From assembly GCF_900100605.1 (NCBI RefSeq), contig NZ_FNCN01000010.1:1177-65176 (forward strand): 64,000 bases of DNA, in the 5' to 3' direction. The stretch is from Sinosporangium album. Its GTDB lineage: Bacteria > Actinomycetota > Actinomycetes > Streptosporangiales > Streptosporangiaceae. The notes under the pieces are model-generated. The model searched no databases. It had not been told where the DNA came from and was given only the letters and a program-made list of their open reading frames with translations. Both the position numbers and the translations under genes were made by a program. This document shows, in pieces, positions 9,831 through 18,015 of this stretch (positions are counted from its first letter, which is position 1; every line of letters starts with the position of its first letter).

Positions 9831-10192
9831 TTCCCGTGCCTTTCTTTGGTCGCCACTCACGATGAAAGTCGCGAACGCTGCGGACGCTGCGAACACCGTG
9901 AACAAGGTTCAGACGAGAAGTACTATGCCAGACCATGACCAGCTCTTTGCAAGAGAATAGGCATTCGGACAAACGAAAGATATATCTACTATTCATCAGA
10001 GATTCAGGCGATTCACCCTGCCACTCCGCAGCACCGACCACCCAAAAGATCCGCAAAATACACTAATTACCGGTTCCTATGGAATTGGCCATCGATATCG
10101 CGAACACCGCTTAAATCCGTACCGGTCGGGGCGGGCCCGGTCGGGGCGGAGGCCGGCGCGACCGCCCTCCCCCGCCCTCGGCGCATGTCGGG
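9831..10192. other. Intergenic region between the catabolic operon and the EF-hand cassette
   Basis: The cassette promoter should lie in the AT-richer part (9900-10080), but no consensus boxes stand out. The GC-rich segment 10110-10190 contains imperfect GGGGCGG/CCGCCC complementarity that may end the catabolic operon; no clean hairpin was found. Confidence 0.35.
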
Positions 10193-11134
10193 TCAGGGAC
10201 CGGTGATGGTGTTGACGAGTTCGCCGATGCCCTCGATGGCGACCCGGACCTCGTCGCCGGCGCGCATGAAGACGGGAGGCTTGCGGCCCATGCCGACCCC
10301 GGCCGGGGTGCCGGTGCTCAGGACGTCGCCGGGCTCGAAGGTGAAGTAGCGCGACATCTGCTCGATCAGCTGGGGGATGCCGACGAGCAGGTCGGAAGTG
10401 TGCCCCTTCTGCATGAGCCGGCCGTTCAGGGTCGTGGTGATCGTCAAGTCCGCGGGGTCGGCGATCTCGTCGGCGGTGACGACAACGGGCCCCATGGGGC
10501 AGAAGGTGGGGAACTGCTTGCCCAGCAGCATGTCGGTCCAGGCCCAGCGCCCTTCCTCCGGGGTGGTGGCCTTTCCGATCGCGATGAAGGCGTCACGGGC
10601 GGAGACATCGTTGATGATGGTGTATCCGCCGATGTAGTCCATCGCGTCCGCGGCGGTGACGGCGTGGCACGTACGGCCGAAGACCACGCAGAACTCGCCC
10701 TCGAAGTCGACCATGTCCGGTGCCGCGCGGGGAATCCGCACCGGGGCCCCGGTGCCGATCACGGAGTTGGAGGACTTGATGAACCACGCGGGCTTCTTCG
10801 GCGGCTCCTCCCCCATCTCCTCCACGTGCGACCGGTAGTTCGTGCCGGCGGCCACGATCAGGACGCGCTCGCCGAGAGGGGCCAGGAGGGCGACGGGCGG
10901 GGGAACCACCCAGCCCCGGGCCTCGGCCTGCCGGTCGTCGCCGGCGACATCCGCCAGCACACGCCGTACGGACTCCTGGTAGTCCTGCCCGCGCCGGAAG
11001 ACGTCGGCGACGGTGGAGGGCGCCGCGACGCCGTGCGCGTCGAGGACGCGTGACAGGTCCACCACGCCGACGTCCGGAAGGTCGGCGCCGGGAGCCGGCC
11101 TTCCGGACGGGTCCATGTAACTGACGAGACGCAT
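10193..11134 (-). CDS. Fumarylacetoacetate hydrolase (FAH) family protein, copy 2 of the catabolic operon
   Basis: A 313-residue FAH-fold enzyme. Members cleave or hydrate/decarboxylate ring-fission products such as maleylpyruvate, fumarylpyruvate or 2-oxo-hept-3-ene-dioate with a divalent metal. AAGTNYRSHVEEMG marks the fold entry, DFEGEFCVVFG supplies the two metal glutamates, VSARDAF the metal Asp, and GDVLSTGTPAGVG the terminal conserved loop. The N-terminal cap domain of about 80 residues is present. ATG at 11134 follows TTGGAG by 7 bases. It is the last gene of the operon, 123 bases after the VOC dioxygenase, and the most obvious candidate to process that enzyme's product. Confidence 0.88.
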   Translation of the reverse strand: MRLVSYMDPSGRPAPGADLPDVGVVDLSRVLDAHGVAAPSTVADVFRRGQDYQESVRRVLADVAGDDRQAEARGWVVPPPVALLAPLGERVLIVAAGTNYRSHVEEMGEEPPKKPAWFIKSSNSVIGTGAPVRIPRAAPDMVDFEGEFCVVFGRTCHAVTAADAMDYIGGYTIINDVSARDAFIAIGKATTPEEGRWAWTDMLLGKQFPTFCPMGPVVVTADEIADPADLTITTTLNGRLMQKGHTSDLLVGIPQLIEQMSRYFTFEPGDVLSTGTPAGVGMGRKPPVFMRAGDEVRVAIEGIGELVNTITGP

Positions 11135-11257
11135 GAGGTTTCTCCAAGCTGGTGGCGCGCCGTCGGGCCGCGCCGGTGGGTGGGTGGTGCGGCGGACGGC
11201 CCCGCCCGGGGGCGTGGGCGGGGCCGTCCCGCATCGGTGCCGGATGCGGGGCCGCTG

Positions 11258-12211
11258 CTACATGAAGCTCTCCGGCGGGAACGAGCCCCACTCGTCCATC
11301 GACCGGTGGTCGCCGCCCGACCAGCGCTGGGGCGAGTAGTTCTCGTCGTCGAGGATGGTCTCCTCCTCCGAGGAGAACTCCATGATGTGCCCAACATGGT
11401 CGCGGAAGTAGATCGCGACATTGTGGCCGGGACCGTGGCGCACCGGCCCCCAGAGCACCTCGACGCCGTTCTTGGTCATCGACTCGTGGGCCTCGAGTAC
11501 GGCGGGGCCGTCCTTGACGGTGAACTGCACGTGGTGCAGCCCGTCGACCTCGGAGCGCGCCAGCGCCAGGCAGTGGTAGAGCTTGTTGGCGCGGAAGAAC
11601 ACCATCAGCGGGGAGCCGTCGGGCAGCTGGATCCGCGAGCTTTCCATCAGGCCCAGCGTCGTCGCGGCGTAGTCGATCTCGGCGTCCATGTCGGCCGTGC
11701 GCATCACGACGTGGTCGGACGCGATCGGCGCCGGCGCCACGTTCGGCCGCCGTGTCGAGGCGGCCACCGGCACGTTCGGCGCGTGGCCGATCCTGAGCTC
11801 GATCGGGTGGCCGGCCGGGGTCTGGAAGCGCACGGTCGGTCCCGAGCGGAACTTCGAGGTCTCGTTGCCGCGGGTGATGGCGATGCCGGCCTTGGTCAGC
11901 GTCGCCGCCGCCTCCTCAAGCGCCGCCTCGTCGGTGACGATGTAGGAGATGGCCTCGATGCCCTTCACGCCGGGTGTGTAGACGAGCGAGTAGGCGTCCG
12001 GTCCGTGACCCGCCAGGTAGTAGCGGCCCTCCTCGTCGTGGCCGGCGTGCAGGAAGCCCAGCTTCTCGACGGCGTACTCGGCCGACGCGGCGGGGTCGGG
12101 GCTGAACAGCGTGACGTGGCCGGTGCGGTGGACGCCCAGCCCCTTCGGCTTCTGGATGGGGTCGCCGGTCTGCGGGATCTGCAGGAATGTGGATTGGGAG
12201 TCGACGGACAT
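11258..12211 (-). CDS. VOC-superfamily extradiol ring-cleavage dioxygenase
   Basis: A 317-residue two-module vicinal-oxygen-chelate protein. The 2-His-1-carboxylate iron triad expected of type I extradiol dioxygenases is present in the C-terminal module: H167 (SDHVVM), H226 or H227 (HHVQF) and E278 (IMEFSS), with spacing almost the same as in BphC (146/210/260). It should therefore cleave a catechol-type ring next to the diol using Fe(II) and O2, although glyoxalase-like roles are possible. The ATG at 12211, with GGAG 7 bases upstream, is preferred to that at 12250. A perfect 16-bp direct repeat lies between it and the dehydrogenase gene. Confidence 0.85.
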   Translation of the reverse strand: MSVDSQSTFLQIPQTGDPIQKPKGLGVHRTGHVTLFSPDPAASAEYAVEKLGFLHAGHDEEGRYYLAGHGPDAYSLVYTPGVKGIEAISYIVTDEAALEEAAATLTKAGIAITRGNETSKFRSGPTVRFQTPAGHPIELRIGHAPNVPVAASTRRPNVAPAPIASDHVVMRTADMDAEIDYAATTLGLMESSRIQLPDGSPLMVFFRANKLYHCLALARSEVDGLHHVQFTVKDGPAVLEAHESMTKNGVEVLWGPVRHGPGHNVAIYFRDHVGHIMEFSSEEETILDDENYSPQRWSGGDHRSMDEWGSFPPESFM

Positions 12212-12254
12212 CGTGGTGCTCCAATCGGTGACGGGTGCGATGTCTGGCATGTCG

Positions 12255-12286
12255 TTGTGCTGGGTGGATGTTGTGCTGGGTGGATG
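12255..12286. repeat. Perfect 16-bp direct repeat
   Basis: TTGTGCTGGGTGGATG occurs twice head to tail (12255-12270, 12271-12286) in the junction between the dehydrogenase stop (12300) and the VOC start (12211). Confidence 0.85.
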
Positions 12287-12299
12287 GGGTGCGGCCGGG

Positions 12300-13226
12300 T
12301 CAGCCCGCCGTACCCGCGGTTTCGATGCCTTTGGTGACGGCCTTGATGGACTCGGCTCCCAGAACCGAGATGATGCTGGCGATGTCCTCCTCGCCGTAGC
12401 CCTGCGCGCAGGCCTCCTCGCAGATCTTCAGGGTGGCGCTCAGCAGGGGCATCGTCGCGCCGGCTTCGGCGGCCGTGGCCTTGATGGCGTCCATCACGTC
12501 GACCATGCCGGCGACGGTCCCCTTCACCGGGCGGAACCGGTTCTCGGCCATCATCGGTGCGCGGACGTTGAACATGGTCGACGCCGCGGCGGACGGTTTG
12601 ATCCGGTCGATGACCTGCTGCAGGTCCAGGTCCATGGCCTTGGCCAGCGCGATCGCCTCGGCGGCGACCGCGGTGTGCACGGCGACCAGGGTGTTGGCGA
12701 CGAACTTCATCTTCGACCCCGAGCCGAACGCGCCGGTGTAGACGATCGAGCCCAGGGCGGCGAGCGCGGGGCGGACCCGTTCGAACTGGGTCTCGTCGCC
12801 GCTGGCGAACACCACGGCGCGGCGCTCGGCCACCATCGGCGGGGTGCCGCTGACCGGGGCGTCGAGCATGGTGATGCCGTTGGCCGCGAGGACGTCGCGC
12901 GCGGCTTCCTTGCGGCTGAGGGCCATCGCTCCGATGTCGACCACCAGGACGTCGGAACGGCCGGCTGTGAGCAGCCCCTGCTCGCCGCTGATCACTGTGT
13001 CGAGCGCGTCCGCGGAGGTGACGCAGGTGTAGATCACGTCGACGCGTTCGGCGATCTCTTTCGCCGAACCGGCGGCCTTGCCGCCGAGCGCCTCGAAGTC
13101 GGCCATCGAGCCGCGCCGGTAGCCCCACACGGTGTAGCCGTCGGCGATGAGATTGGCCGCGAACGGCAGGCCGATCTTGCCGGGTGCGATGAGACCGACG
13201 GTGGGCCCGGAGCCTGGTGTCGTCAC
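12300..13226 (-). CDS. NAD(P)-dependent 3-hydroxyisobutyrate-dehydrogenase-family oxidoreductase
   Basis: A 308-residue beta-hydroxyacid dehydrogenase. The Rossmann loop GLIAPGKIG (residues 11-19) departs from the usual GxGxMG. DAPVSGTPPMV (about 122-132) is the substrate-binding DxPVSGG region, and K174 within GSKMKFVAN is the catalytic lysine with N178 four residues on. It would reduce or oxidise a short-chain hydroxyacid or semialdehyde. The GTG start at 13226 follows AAGGAGG by 7 bases. It lies between the YciI-like gene and the dioxygenase gene, so the substrate is presumably an acid or semialdehyde of the ring-cleavage pathway; the identity is unknown. Confidence 0.88.
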   Translation of the reverse strand: MTTPGSGPTVGLIAPGKIGLPFAANLIADGYTVWGYRRGSMADFEALGGKAAGSAKEIAERVDVIYTCVTSADALDTVISGEQGLLTAGRSDVLVVDIGAMALSRKEAARDVLAANGITMLDAPVSGTPPMVAERRAVVFASGDETQFERVRPALAALGSIVYTGAFGSGSKMKFVANTLVAVHTAVAAEAIALAKAMDLDLQQVIDRIKPSAAASTMFNVRAPMMAENRFRPVKGTVAGMVDVMDAIKATAAEAGATMPLLSATLKICEEACAQGYGEEDIASIISVLGAESIKAVTKGIETAGTAG

Positions 13227-13325
13227 GGGAATGCCTCCTTGCGGTGCGCGCCGTTCACGCGGGGGGTGTTTGCGCCATCGGGGTGTGTCATCGGGTGTGT
13301 CATCGGGTTGGGCCGGGTCGCGCCA

Positions 13326-13709
13326 TCAGCGCAGGTGGTAGGTGCGGTCTGAGAGGTCGACGGCGATGTCGATCCGGCCTTGGTGCACCTGCCACTCCTG
13401 GACTCGGAACGACCGGGCGCCGCTGCTGTGGAAGGGGTCGCCGGCGGCGATGGCGGCGGCCTCGCCGGTACTCGTCGCGCGGACGATCAGCATGCCGCTC
13501 GGGCCGGGGTTGCCCGAGACGTCGAGGAACGGCCCGGACATGAACAGCGTGCCCTGCTTTTCCAGACCGGTGAGGTAGTGCAGATGCGCCGGGATCTGAG
13601 CGGGGAGCTCGTCGGGCCGGGGCCCGGCGTCGGAGAAGATCACGAAGAGCTGCTTGTTCAGCGAGCCCGCGGTGGGGTTCGGCTGCGGCGCGGAGCTCTG
13701 CGTGGTCAT
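13326..13709 (-). CDS. YciI-like (dimeric alpha/beta barrel) protein
   Basis: A 127-residue protein with the YCII/muconolactone-isomerase-like fold: FVIFSDAGPRPDELPAQIPAHLHYL, then GTLFMSGPF and a GDPFHSSGARSFRVQEW tail, typical of YciI proteins with the conserved His-Asp pair. Such proteins sometimes isomerise or lactonise ring-cleavage products, otherwise their role is unknown. The ATG at 13709 overlaps the TGA of the SnoaL-like gene (ATGA). Its position inside an aromatic catabolism operon favours an isomerase function. Confidence 0.82.
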   Translation of the reverse strand: MTTQSSAPQPNPTAGSLNKQLFVIFSDAGPRPDELPAQIPAHLHYLTGLEKQGTLFMSGPFLDVSGNPGPSGMLIVRATSTGEAAAIAAGDPFHSSGARSFRVQEWQVHQGRIDIAVDLSDRTYHLR

Positions 13710-14191
13710 CCCCGCGCGCCCTTCTCGGCGGCCAGTTCCATGATGCGGGCGTTGCCGTCGTTCCACAGCAGGGTCATGGTCACCGCGTCGATCCGCCAGC
13801 CGGATCCGGCGCGGACCAGGCCGAAGGTGTATGTCCCGTTGGTCGAGGTGGAGGGGCTTCCGCCGGGGTTGGATAGCCGTATCTCGACCCGGGCGTGGAC
13901 GACGCAGCTCGCGTGATCGCCGTTGACGGTGATGTGCGGCAGCGACAGGAAGTGCTGGGAGGCGTCGGTGTGCACGAGTGTGGCGTTCCACCGGGCGGCG
14001 AGGTCGTCGGGGCCGAGTTCGGCGGCCGGGCGGCCGTTCACCGACTCGTAGTTCCACGTGACCCGTTCGGCGAGGCGGTCGACGGCGCCTTTGATGTCCC
14101 GCGTGTCCAGTGCGAGGACGAAGCCCGCGATCGTGTTCTCGATCTTGGCACGTTCCAACGCGTAGTCGGTCTGCGATTCGAGGTTGGTCAC
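13706..14191 (-). CDS. SnoaL/NTF2-like domain protein
   Basis: A 161-residue cone-fold protein. IENTIAGFVLALDTRDIKGAVDRLAERVTWNYES and the following RPAAELGPDDLAARW and ITVNGDHASCVVHARVEI fit the SnoaL-like nuclear transport factor 2 superfamily, which includes isomerases, hydratases and dioxygenase small subunits. The GTG at 14191 has GGGGAGGGCGG just upstream. It overlaps the YciI gene by 4 bases and follows the gentisate-dioxygenase-like gene after 31 bases. It may serve as an isomerase or accessory subunit in the pathway; that is inference. Confidence 0.8.
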   Translation of the reverse strand: MTNLESQTDYALERAKIENTIAGFVLALDTRDIKGAVDRLAERVTWNYESVNGRPAAELGPDDLAARWNATLVHTDASQHFLSLPHITVNGDHASCVVHARVEIRLSNPGGSPSTSTNGTYTFGLVRAGSGWRIDAVTMTLLWNDGNARIMELAAEKGARG

Positions 14192-14222
14192 TCCGCCCTC
14201 CCCGGGTGTGTGCCGATGGCGA

Positions 14223-15308
14223 TCACGCCTGCCGCGGGCATGACCGCTCCTGGTAGAAACCGAGTGCCTTGAGCACGGGGATGTCGGTGTGCGAGAAGAG
14301 GACGGCCGGCTCGTTCTCGGTGTTGATGTGTTCGTGCACCGACCATCCCGGCACCGCGAAGGTGTCGCCCTGCGACCAGTCGAGCACCTGGCCGTCGACG
14401 ATCGTCCGGCCGCGTCCGCGCACCACGTGGTAGATCGCACTGCTGGTGTGCTGGTGCGCCTCGGTGTGCATCCTGGCCGGCAGCGCCTGGATGTAGGCGC
14501 CCATGGTCGGCATGATGGAGCCGCCGCTCCTGGGGTTGGTGAACTCGAAGATGACGCCGTCGGTCGGCGAGCCGCTCCACTCGTCGAGCGCGGACTTGAG
14601 CACCTGCTCGGTCACGCTCCACGGATAGTTGATGATGGGCGAGTACGGCTTGTCCCACGCCTGCCAGGCCGGGTTCAGCCTGCTCGCGGCGTAGAGCCGT
14701 TCGGTCGAGTCGGCGGGGCGCAGTTCGTCCTGCACGTTCTCCGGCCCGTCGACGAAGAAGTTCGCCTCCAGCTTGTTGATCAGCGGCAGGTCGAGCCCGT
14801 CCATCCAGATCATCGGCTCGTCGCTGTAGTTGCCGTGGTCGTGCCAGGCCCAAGACGGGGTGAGCACGATGTCGCCGGGGTTCATGTGCGCCCGCTCGCC
14901 GTCCACCGCGGTGTAGGCGCCCGAGCCTTCGATGATGAACCGGAACGCGGCGGCGGCGTGCTTGTGCATCGGGGCGATCTCGCCCGGCAGCACGAGCTGG
15001 ATCCCGGCGTAGAGGTTGTTGGCGGTTTCGACCTCGGGCGCCAGACCCGGGTTGATCAGCATGAGGACGCGTCGTTCGGCGTCCTCGGCGCTGATCAGCC
15101 GGCCCGCGGTCATCAACTGCGCGCGGATGTCGTCATAGCGCCAGACGTACGGCACCGCACGGCTCTTCGGCTCGCCCGGCAGCAGTCGCGGGTTGGTGTT
15201 GCGCCACAGCGGTTCGACGTTGAACGAGTCGAGGGCGGCGTAGTAGCGCTCCGCGTCGGCCTCGGCGGCTTCGCCGTACACACTCGTTTCTTCCATGGAC
15301 TGAGTCAC
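14223..15308 (-). CDS. Gentisate 1,2-dioxygenase-like bicupin
   Basis: A 361-residue two-cupin protein of the gentisate / 1-hydroxy-2-naphthoate / salicylate dioxygenase family, whose Fe(II) enzymes cleave hydroxylated aromatic acids between carboxyl and hydroxyl carbons. Metal ligands are visible in the first cupin as H115 and H117 (MHKHAAAAFRF) and H156/H158 (WHDHGN). The second cupin has MHTEAHQHTSSAIYHV and WSVHEH. Length is normal (about 350-370). GTG at 15308 follows GGAGGAG. With the VOC dioxygenase downstream, the operon has two chemically different ring-opening enzymes. Confidence 0.88.
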   Translation of the reverse strand: MTQSMEETSVYGEAAEADAERYYAALDSFNVEPLWRNTNPRLLPGEPKSRAVPYVWRYDDIRAQLMTAGRLISAEDAERRVLMLINPGLAPEVETANNLYAGIQLVLPGEIAPMHKHAAAAFRFIIEGSGAYTAVDGERAHMNPGDIVLTPSWAWHDHGNYSDEPMIWMDGLDLPLINKLEANFFVDGPENVQDELRPADSTERLYAASRLNPAWQAWDKPYSPIINYPWSVTEQVLKSALDEWSGSPTDGVIFEFTNPRSGGSIMPTMGAYIQALPARMHTEAHQHTSSAIYHVVRGRGRTIVDGQVLDWSQGDTFAVPGWSVHEHINTENEPAVLFSHTDIPVLKALGFYQERSCPRQA

Positions 15309-15375
15309 GCGTTCTCCTCCTGACTACTCACTTGTCCTGCTCGGCGGCCATGCCGTGCTCACCAGGTCCACCGGT

Positions 15376-16251
15376 TCACCAGCCGCGCTTCACGACGGGA
15401 AGGCTCAGTTCGCCCAATCCGTCGATCTCGGCGCGCACGACGTCGCCGACCTCGATCGGGCCGACGCCTTCGGGGGTCCCGGTCGCGTAGATGTCGCCTG
15501 GGCGCAGCGTCACGACGTTGCTCGCCTGCTCGATGAGCTCGCCGATGCCCACGATCAGGTCGCGGGTGTTGGCCTGCTGGCGCAGTTCGCCGTTGACCCA
15601 CAGTTTCAGGTCGAGGTCGCCCGGGTCGGGCACCTCATCGGCGGTGACGATGAACGGGCCGATCGGGGTGAAGGTCTCGAACGACTTGCGCATCGTCCGT
15701 TCCTCCTGCCTCTCGCCCTCGGTGCGCAGGGTCAGGTCGAGCAGGATGACGTAGCCGAAGATGTGGTCGGCCACCCGCTCGGCCGGCACGCCGCGGGCAG
15801 GCTTGCCGATGACGATCCCGAGCTCCACCTCGTGGTGGAAGGCGCGGCCCGGCATGGGGGGCAGCTCGATCGCGTCGGACGGCCCGGAGATCGACCCGGA
15901 GCTCTTGACGAAGAAGCCCACCTCACGCGGGGATTGCAGCGCCTGCGCGTTGGTCGGCCGATACTGCGAGGTGCTCATCTCGGTGACGTGCGCGTGGTAG
16001 TTCGCCGGTGCGGCGAGGAGCTGTCCGGGGCGTGGGACCGGCGGCAGCAGTGTCACGTCGGCGAGCGGGAGCTCCTCCGCCGAGGCGAGCGCCGCCCGCA
16101 GCGGCGCCTGCAGTTCGTCGAAGTGCTCGATCAGTTCGTTGATCACGTACGGCGTGCCGTGCCACCGGCTGTCGACGACATCGGTGACATCGCGTACGGC
16201 TGCGCCGTCGACGATGCCGATGCGGTACTGATCGAAGAGTGCGATACGCAT
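15376..16251 (-). CDS. Fumarylacetoacetate hydrolase (FAH) family protein, copy 1 of the catabolic operon
   Basis: A 291-residue FAH-fold protein, only distantly similar to the copy at 10193-11134. PANYHAHVTEM, HHEVELGIVIG (metal glutamates) and GDIYATGTPEGVG are the signature segments; LDLTLRTEGERQEERTMRKSFETF corresponds to the mobile lid. The gentisate-type neighbour suggests maleylpyruvate or fumarylpyruvate hydrolysis, the step that usually follows that dioxygenase. The ATG at 16251 has AAGGAA about 10 bases upstream. A three-copy 15-bp repeat separates it from the amidohydrolase. Confidence 0.87.
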   Translation of the reverse strand: MRIALFDQYRIGIVDGAAVRDVTDVVDSRWHGTPYVINELIEHFDELQAPLRAALASAEELPLADVTLLPPVPRPGQLLAAPANYHAHVTEMSTSQYRPTNAQALQSPREVGFFVKSSGSISGPSDAIELPPMPGRAFHHEVELGIVIGKPARGVPAERVADHIFGYVILLDLTLRTEGERQEERTMRKSFETFTPIGPFIVTADEVPDPGDLDLKLWVNGELRQQANTRDLIVGIGELIEQASNVVTLRPGDIYATGTPEGVGPIEVGDVVRAEIDGLGELSLPVVKRGW

Positions 16252-16297
16252 GGAGCGGGTGTTCCTTCGTGGTGTGAAGTCGAGGCGGTGTGCCGGC

Positions 16298-16345
16298 CGG
16301 TCGGTGAGCCCCGGGCGGTCAGTGAGCCCGCGGTCAGTGAGCGCC
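16298..16345. repeat. 15-bp tandem repeat spanning the amidohydrolase stop codon
   Basis: Three imperfect copies of CGGTCAGTGAGCSC start at 16298, 16316 and 16331. The amidohydrolase TGA (16334-16336, reverse strand) sits in the last copy, and the other two repeat the same stop triplet downstream. Confidence 0.75.
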
Positions 16346-17746
16346 TTCCGGCGGCGCGGGCGGCGGGGGCGCCCAGCCGGGTGAGACGCCTGCCGCGTCG
16401 AGCAGCTTGGCGGCGGACTCACCGGCCCGCCGGCTGAGCTCGGCCGCGTTCACGCCGACGAGTTCGCCGTCGCGTTTGACGGCCTTGCCCGCGACGAAGA
16501 CGGTGTCGACGGTCTGCCGGCTCGCGTGGTGGACGATCGAGGCGACCGGGTCGAGCACCGGGGCCATCGAGATGTGGTCGGTGCGGATCATCACGATGTC
16601 GGCCTGCTTGCCCGGCGTCAGGCTGCCGGTGGCACGTTCCATTCCGAGTGCGCGGGCGCCTTCGATGGTCGCGAATTCGAGCACGTCGCGGGCGGACAGG
16701 TCGAGCAGCCACGGGTTGACCGAGCTCTCCAGCGCACGCTGGTTGGCGAGGCCGCGCGGCACCGCGAGAGCGAAACGCATCGCCGTGAAGGGGTCGCCGC
16801 CGACGGCCATGCAAGTGTCGATGCCGATGTTCGGTCTGATGCCGGCGTTGAGCAGTTGGGTGATGGGCGGCCAGCCGTGCCCCATCGCGGATTCGTCCTC
16901 GGGGGTCACCGAGGCCGAGACGCCGGCGTCGGCCATCATCCGGAACTCTTCGTCGGTGAGCAGGTTGCAGTGCCCGAAGATCAGGTCGTCGCCGAGGAGG
17001 CCTTCGCTGTGCAGCCTGGTCACGTTGGGCCTGCCGTACGGATCGAGCACGGCCATGCCGATGTGGGTGTTGATCCGCAGGCCGAGTTCGCGGGCGAGCC
17101 TGAAGTCGGCCCGCACGATGTCCATGGGCGAGGAGTCCGGCCCGCGTACGGCGAGGCCCATGGTGACCAGGCCCGAGTCGGAGGCGAAGTATCGGCCGCG
17201 GACCCTGCGGATCTCGGCCTCGTTGCTGGGTGTGGTGCTCTTGAAGGGCGGCGACAGGATTTCCAGCTGTTCGGCCATCGTCCCGCCGTACCCGAAGATC
17301 GCGCGGATGCCGGTGCTCTGCAGTGCGCGGACGGCTTCGTCGGTGTGCTCGGGGGTGGACTGGTTGTGGGAGTAGTCGAAGACGGCCGTGACGCCGGAGT
17401 CGAGGGCGTCGTAGGCGCCGAGGGTCGTGCCGAGTGACATGTGCTCGGGCGACATGCGCGGGCCGAGCATGCCGAACATGGTCGTGAAGTACTGGAACAG
17501 CGACCAGTCCGCGGCGAGTCCGCGCATGAGCGCCTGGAAAAGGTGTCGATGGGAGTCGATGAAGCCGGGGATCACGATGTGCCGCGAGGCGTCGACGATG
17601 TCGGCGGCGCCCTCGGCGATGTCCAGGTGGGGGCCTATCGCGGTGATCGTGCCGTCTTCGATGAGCACGTCGCCGACCAGGTCGCCCATGGCCGGGTCCA
17701 TCGACACGATGTGGCCGCCTCGCAGCAGTGTGCGGGTCGTCGTCAT
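16334..17746 (-). CDS. TrzN/AtzA-type amidohydrolase (chlorohydrolase / aminohydrolase family)
   Basis: A 470-residue amidohydrolase-superfamily enzyme of subtype III. Metal ligands are H66 and H68 (DSHRHLF), H228 (INTHIG) and D310 (NIGIDTC), with H259 (FGHCN) and acidic residues around TPEDESAMGHG as substrate-activating residues. The class deaminates or dechlorinates N-heterocycles and aryl amines (s-triazines, adenosine-type purines, guanine, cytosine). As first enzyme of the operon it probably removes an amino or halide group, or opens an amide, to feed the ring-cleavage enzymes. The ATG at 17746 lacks its own ribosome site but overlaps the TGA of an 11-residue ORF that has a strong one, so translation is probably coupled. 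Confidence 0.88.
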   Translation of the reverse strand: MTTTRTLLRGGHIVSMDPAMGDLVGDVLIEDGTITAIGPHLDIAEGAADIVDASRHIVIPGFIDSHRHLFQALMRGLAADWSLFQYFTTMFGMLGPRMSPEHMSLGTTLGAYDALDSGVTAVFDYSHNQSTPEHTDEAVRALQSTGIRAIFGYGGTMAEQLEILSPPFKSTTPSNEAEIRRVRGRYFASDSGLVTMGLAVRGPDSSPMDIVRADFRLARELGLRINTHIGMAVLDPYGRPNVTRLHSEGLLGDDLIFGHCNLLTDEEFRMMADAGVSASVTPEDESAMGHGWPPITQLLNAGIRPNIGIDTCMAVGGDPFTAMRFALAVPRGLANQRALESSVNPWLLDLSARDVLEFATIEGARALGMERATGSLTPGKQADIVMIRTDHISMAPVLDPVASIVHHASRQTVDTVFVAGKAVKRDGELVGVNAAELSRRAGESAAKLLDAAGVSPGWAPPPPAPPEGAH

Positions 17747-17778
17747 GCCGGTGGGGCCTTGTGCTGAGCGGAGTTCAT
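17743..17778 (-). CDS. Putative 11-residue leader peptide coupled to the amidohydrolase
   Basis: A tiny ORF, MNSAQHKAPPA, starts with ATG at 17776-17778, nine bases after a perfect AAGGAGG (17788-17794). It ends in a TGA that overlaps the amidohydrolase ATG as ATGA. It is absent from routine gene calls because of its size. It has no run of one amino acid that would suggest classical attenuation, so translational coupling is the simplest reading. Confidence 0.55.
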   Translation of the reverse strand: MNSAQHKAPPA

Positions 17779-17819
17779 CCTGAAACGCCTCCTTAGGACA
17801 CCGGTCTGATACTGTTCTG

Positions 17820-17834
17820 TTCTGCATAGCAGAA
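17820..17834. promoter_or_regulatory. IclR-type operator in the divergent promoter region
   Basis: TTCTGCATAGCAGAA is a perfect 5-bp inverted repeat (TTCTG/CAGAA) around CATAG, located 42 bases upstream of the leader peptide and 182 bases upstream of the iclR-like gene. A further half-site, GTTCTG, precedes it at 17814-17819. The form matches sites bound by IclR-family dimers, so autoregulation and control of the amidohydrolase operon are expected. Confidence 0.6.
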
Positions 17835-18015
17835 TAGGGGTCCGTGATGCGGAACACTATGTGCGCACTTTGGGGCTGTCAAGGTTTCGGGAACGTTAAG
17901 CGCGGTGGTCACAGCACCGCACCGCACGGCCCCTTCTGCTGCGAACGACAGGCGTCCACCTACTGGAGCCGACACAATGCCTCGATCACGGACACGTACT
18001 GAGGAGGAGTGCTAA

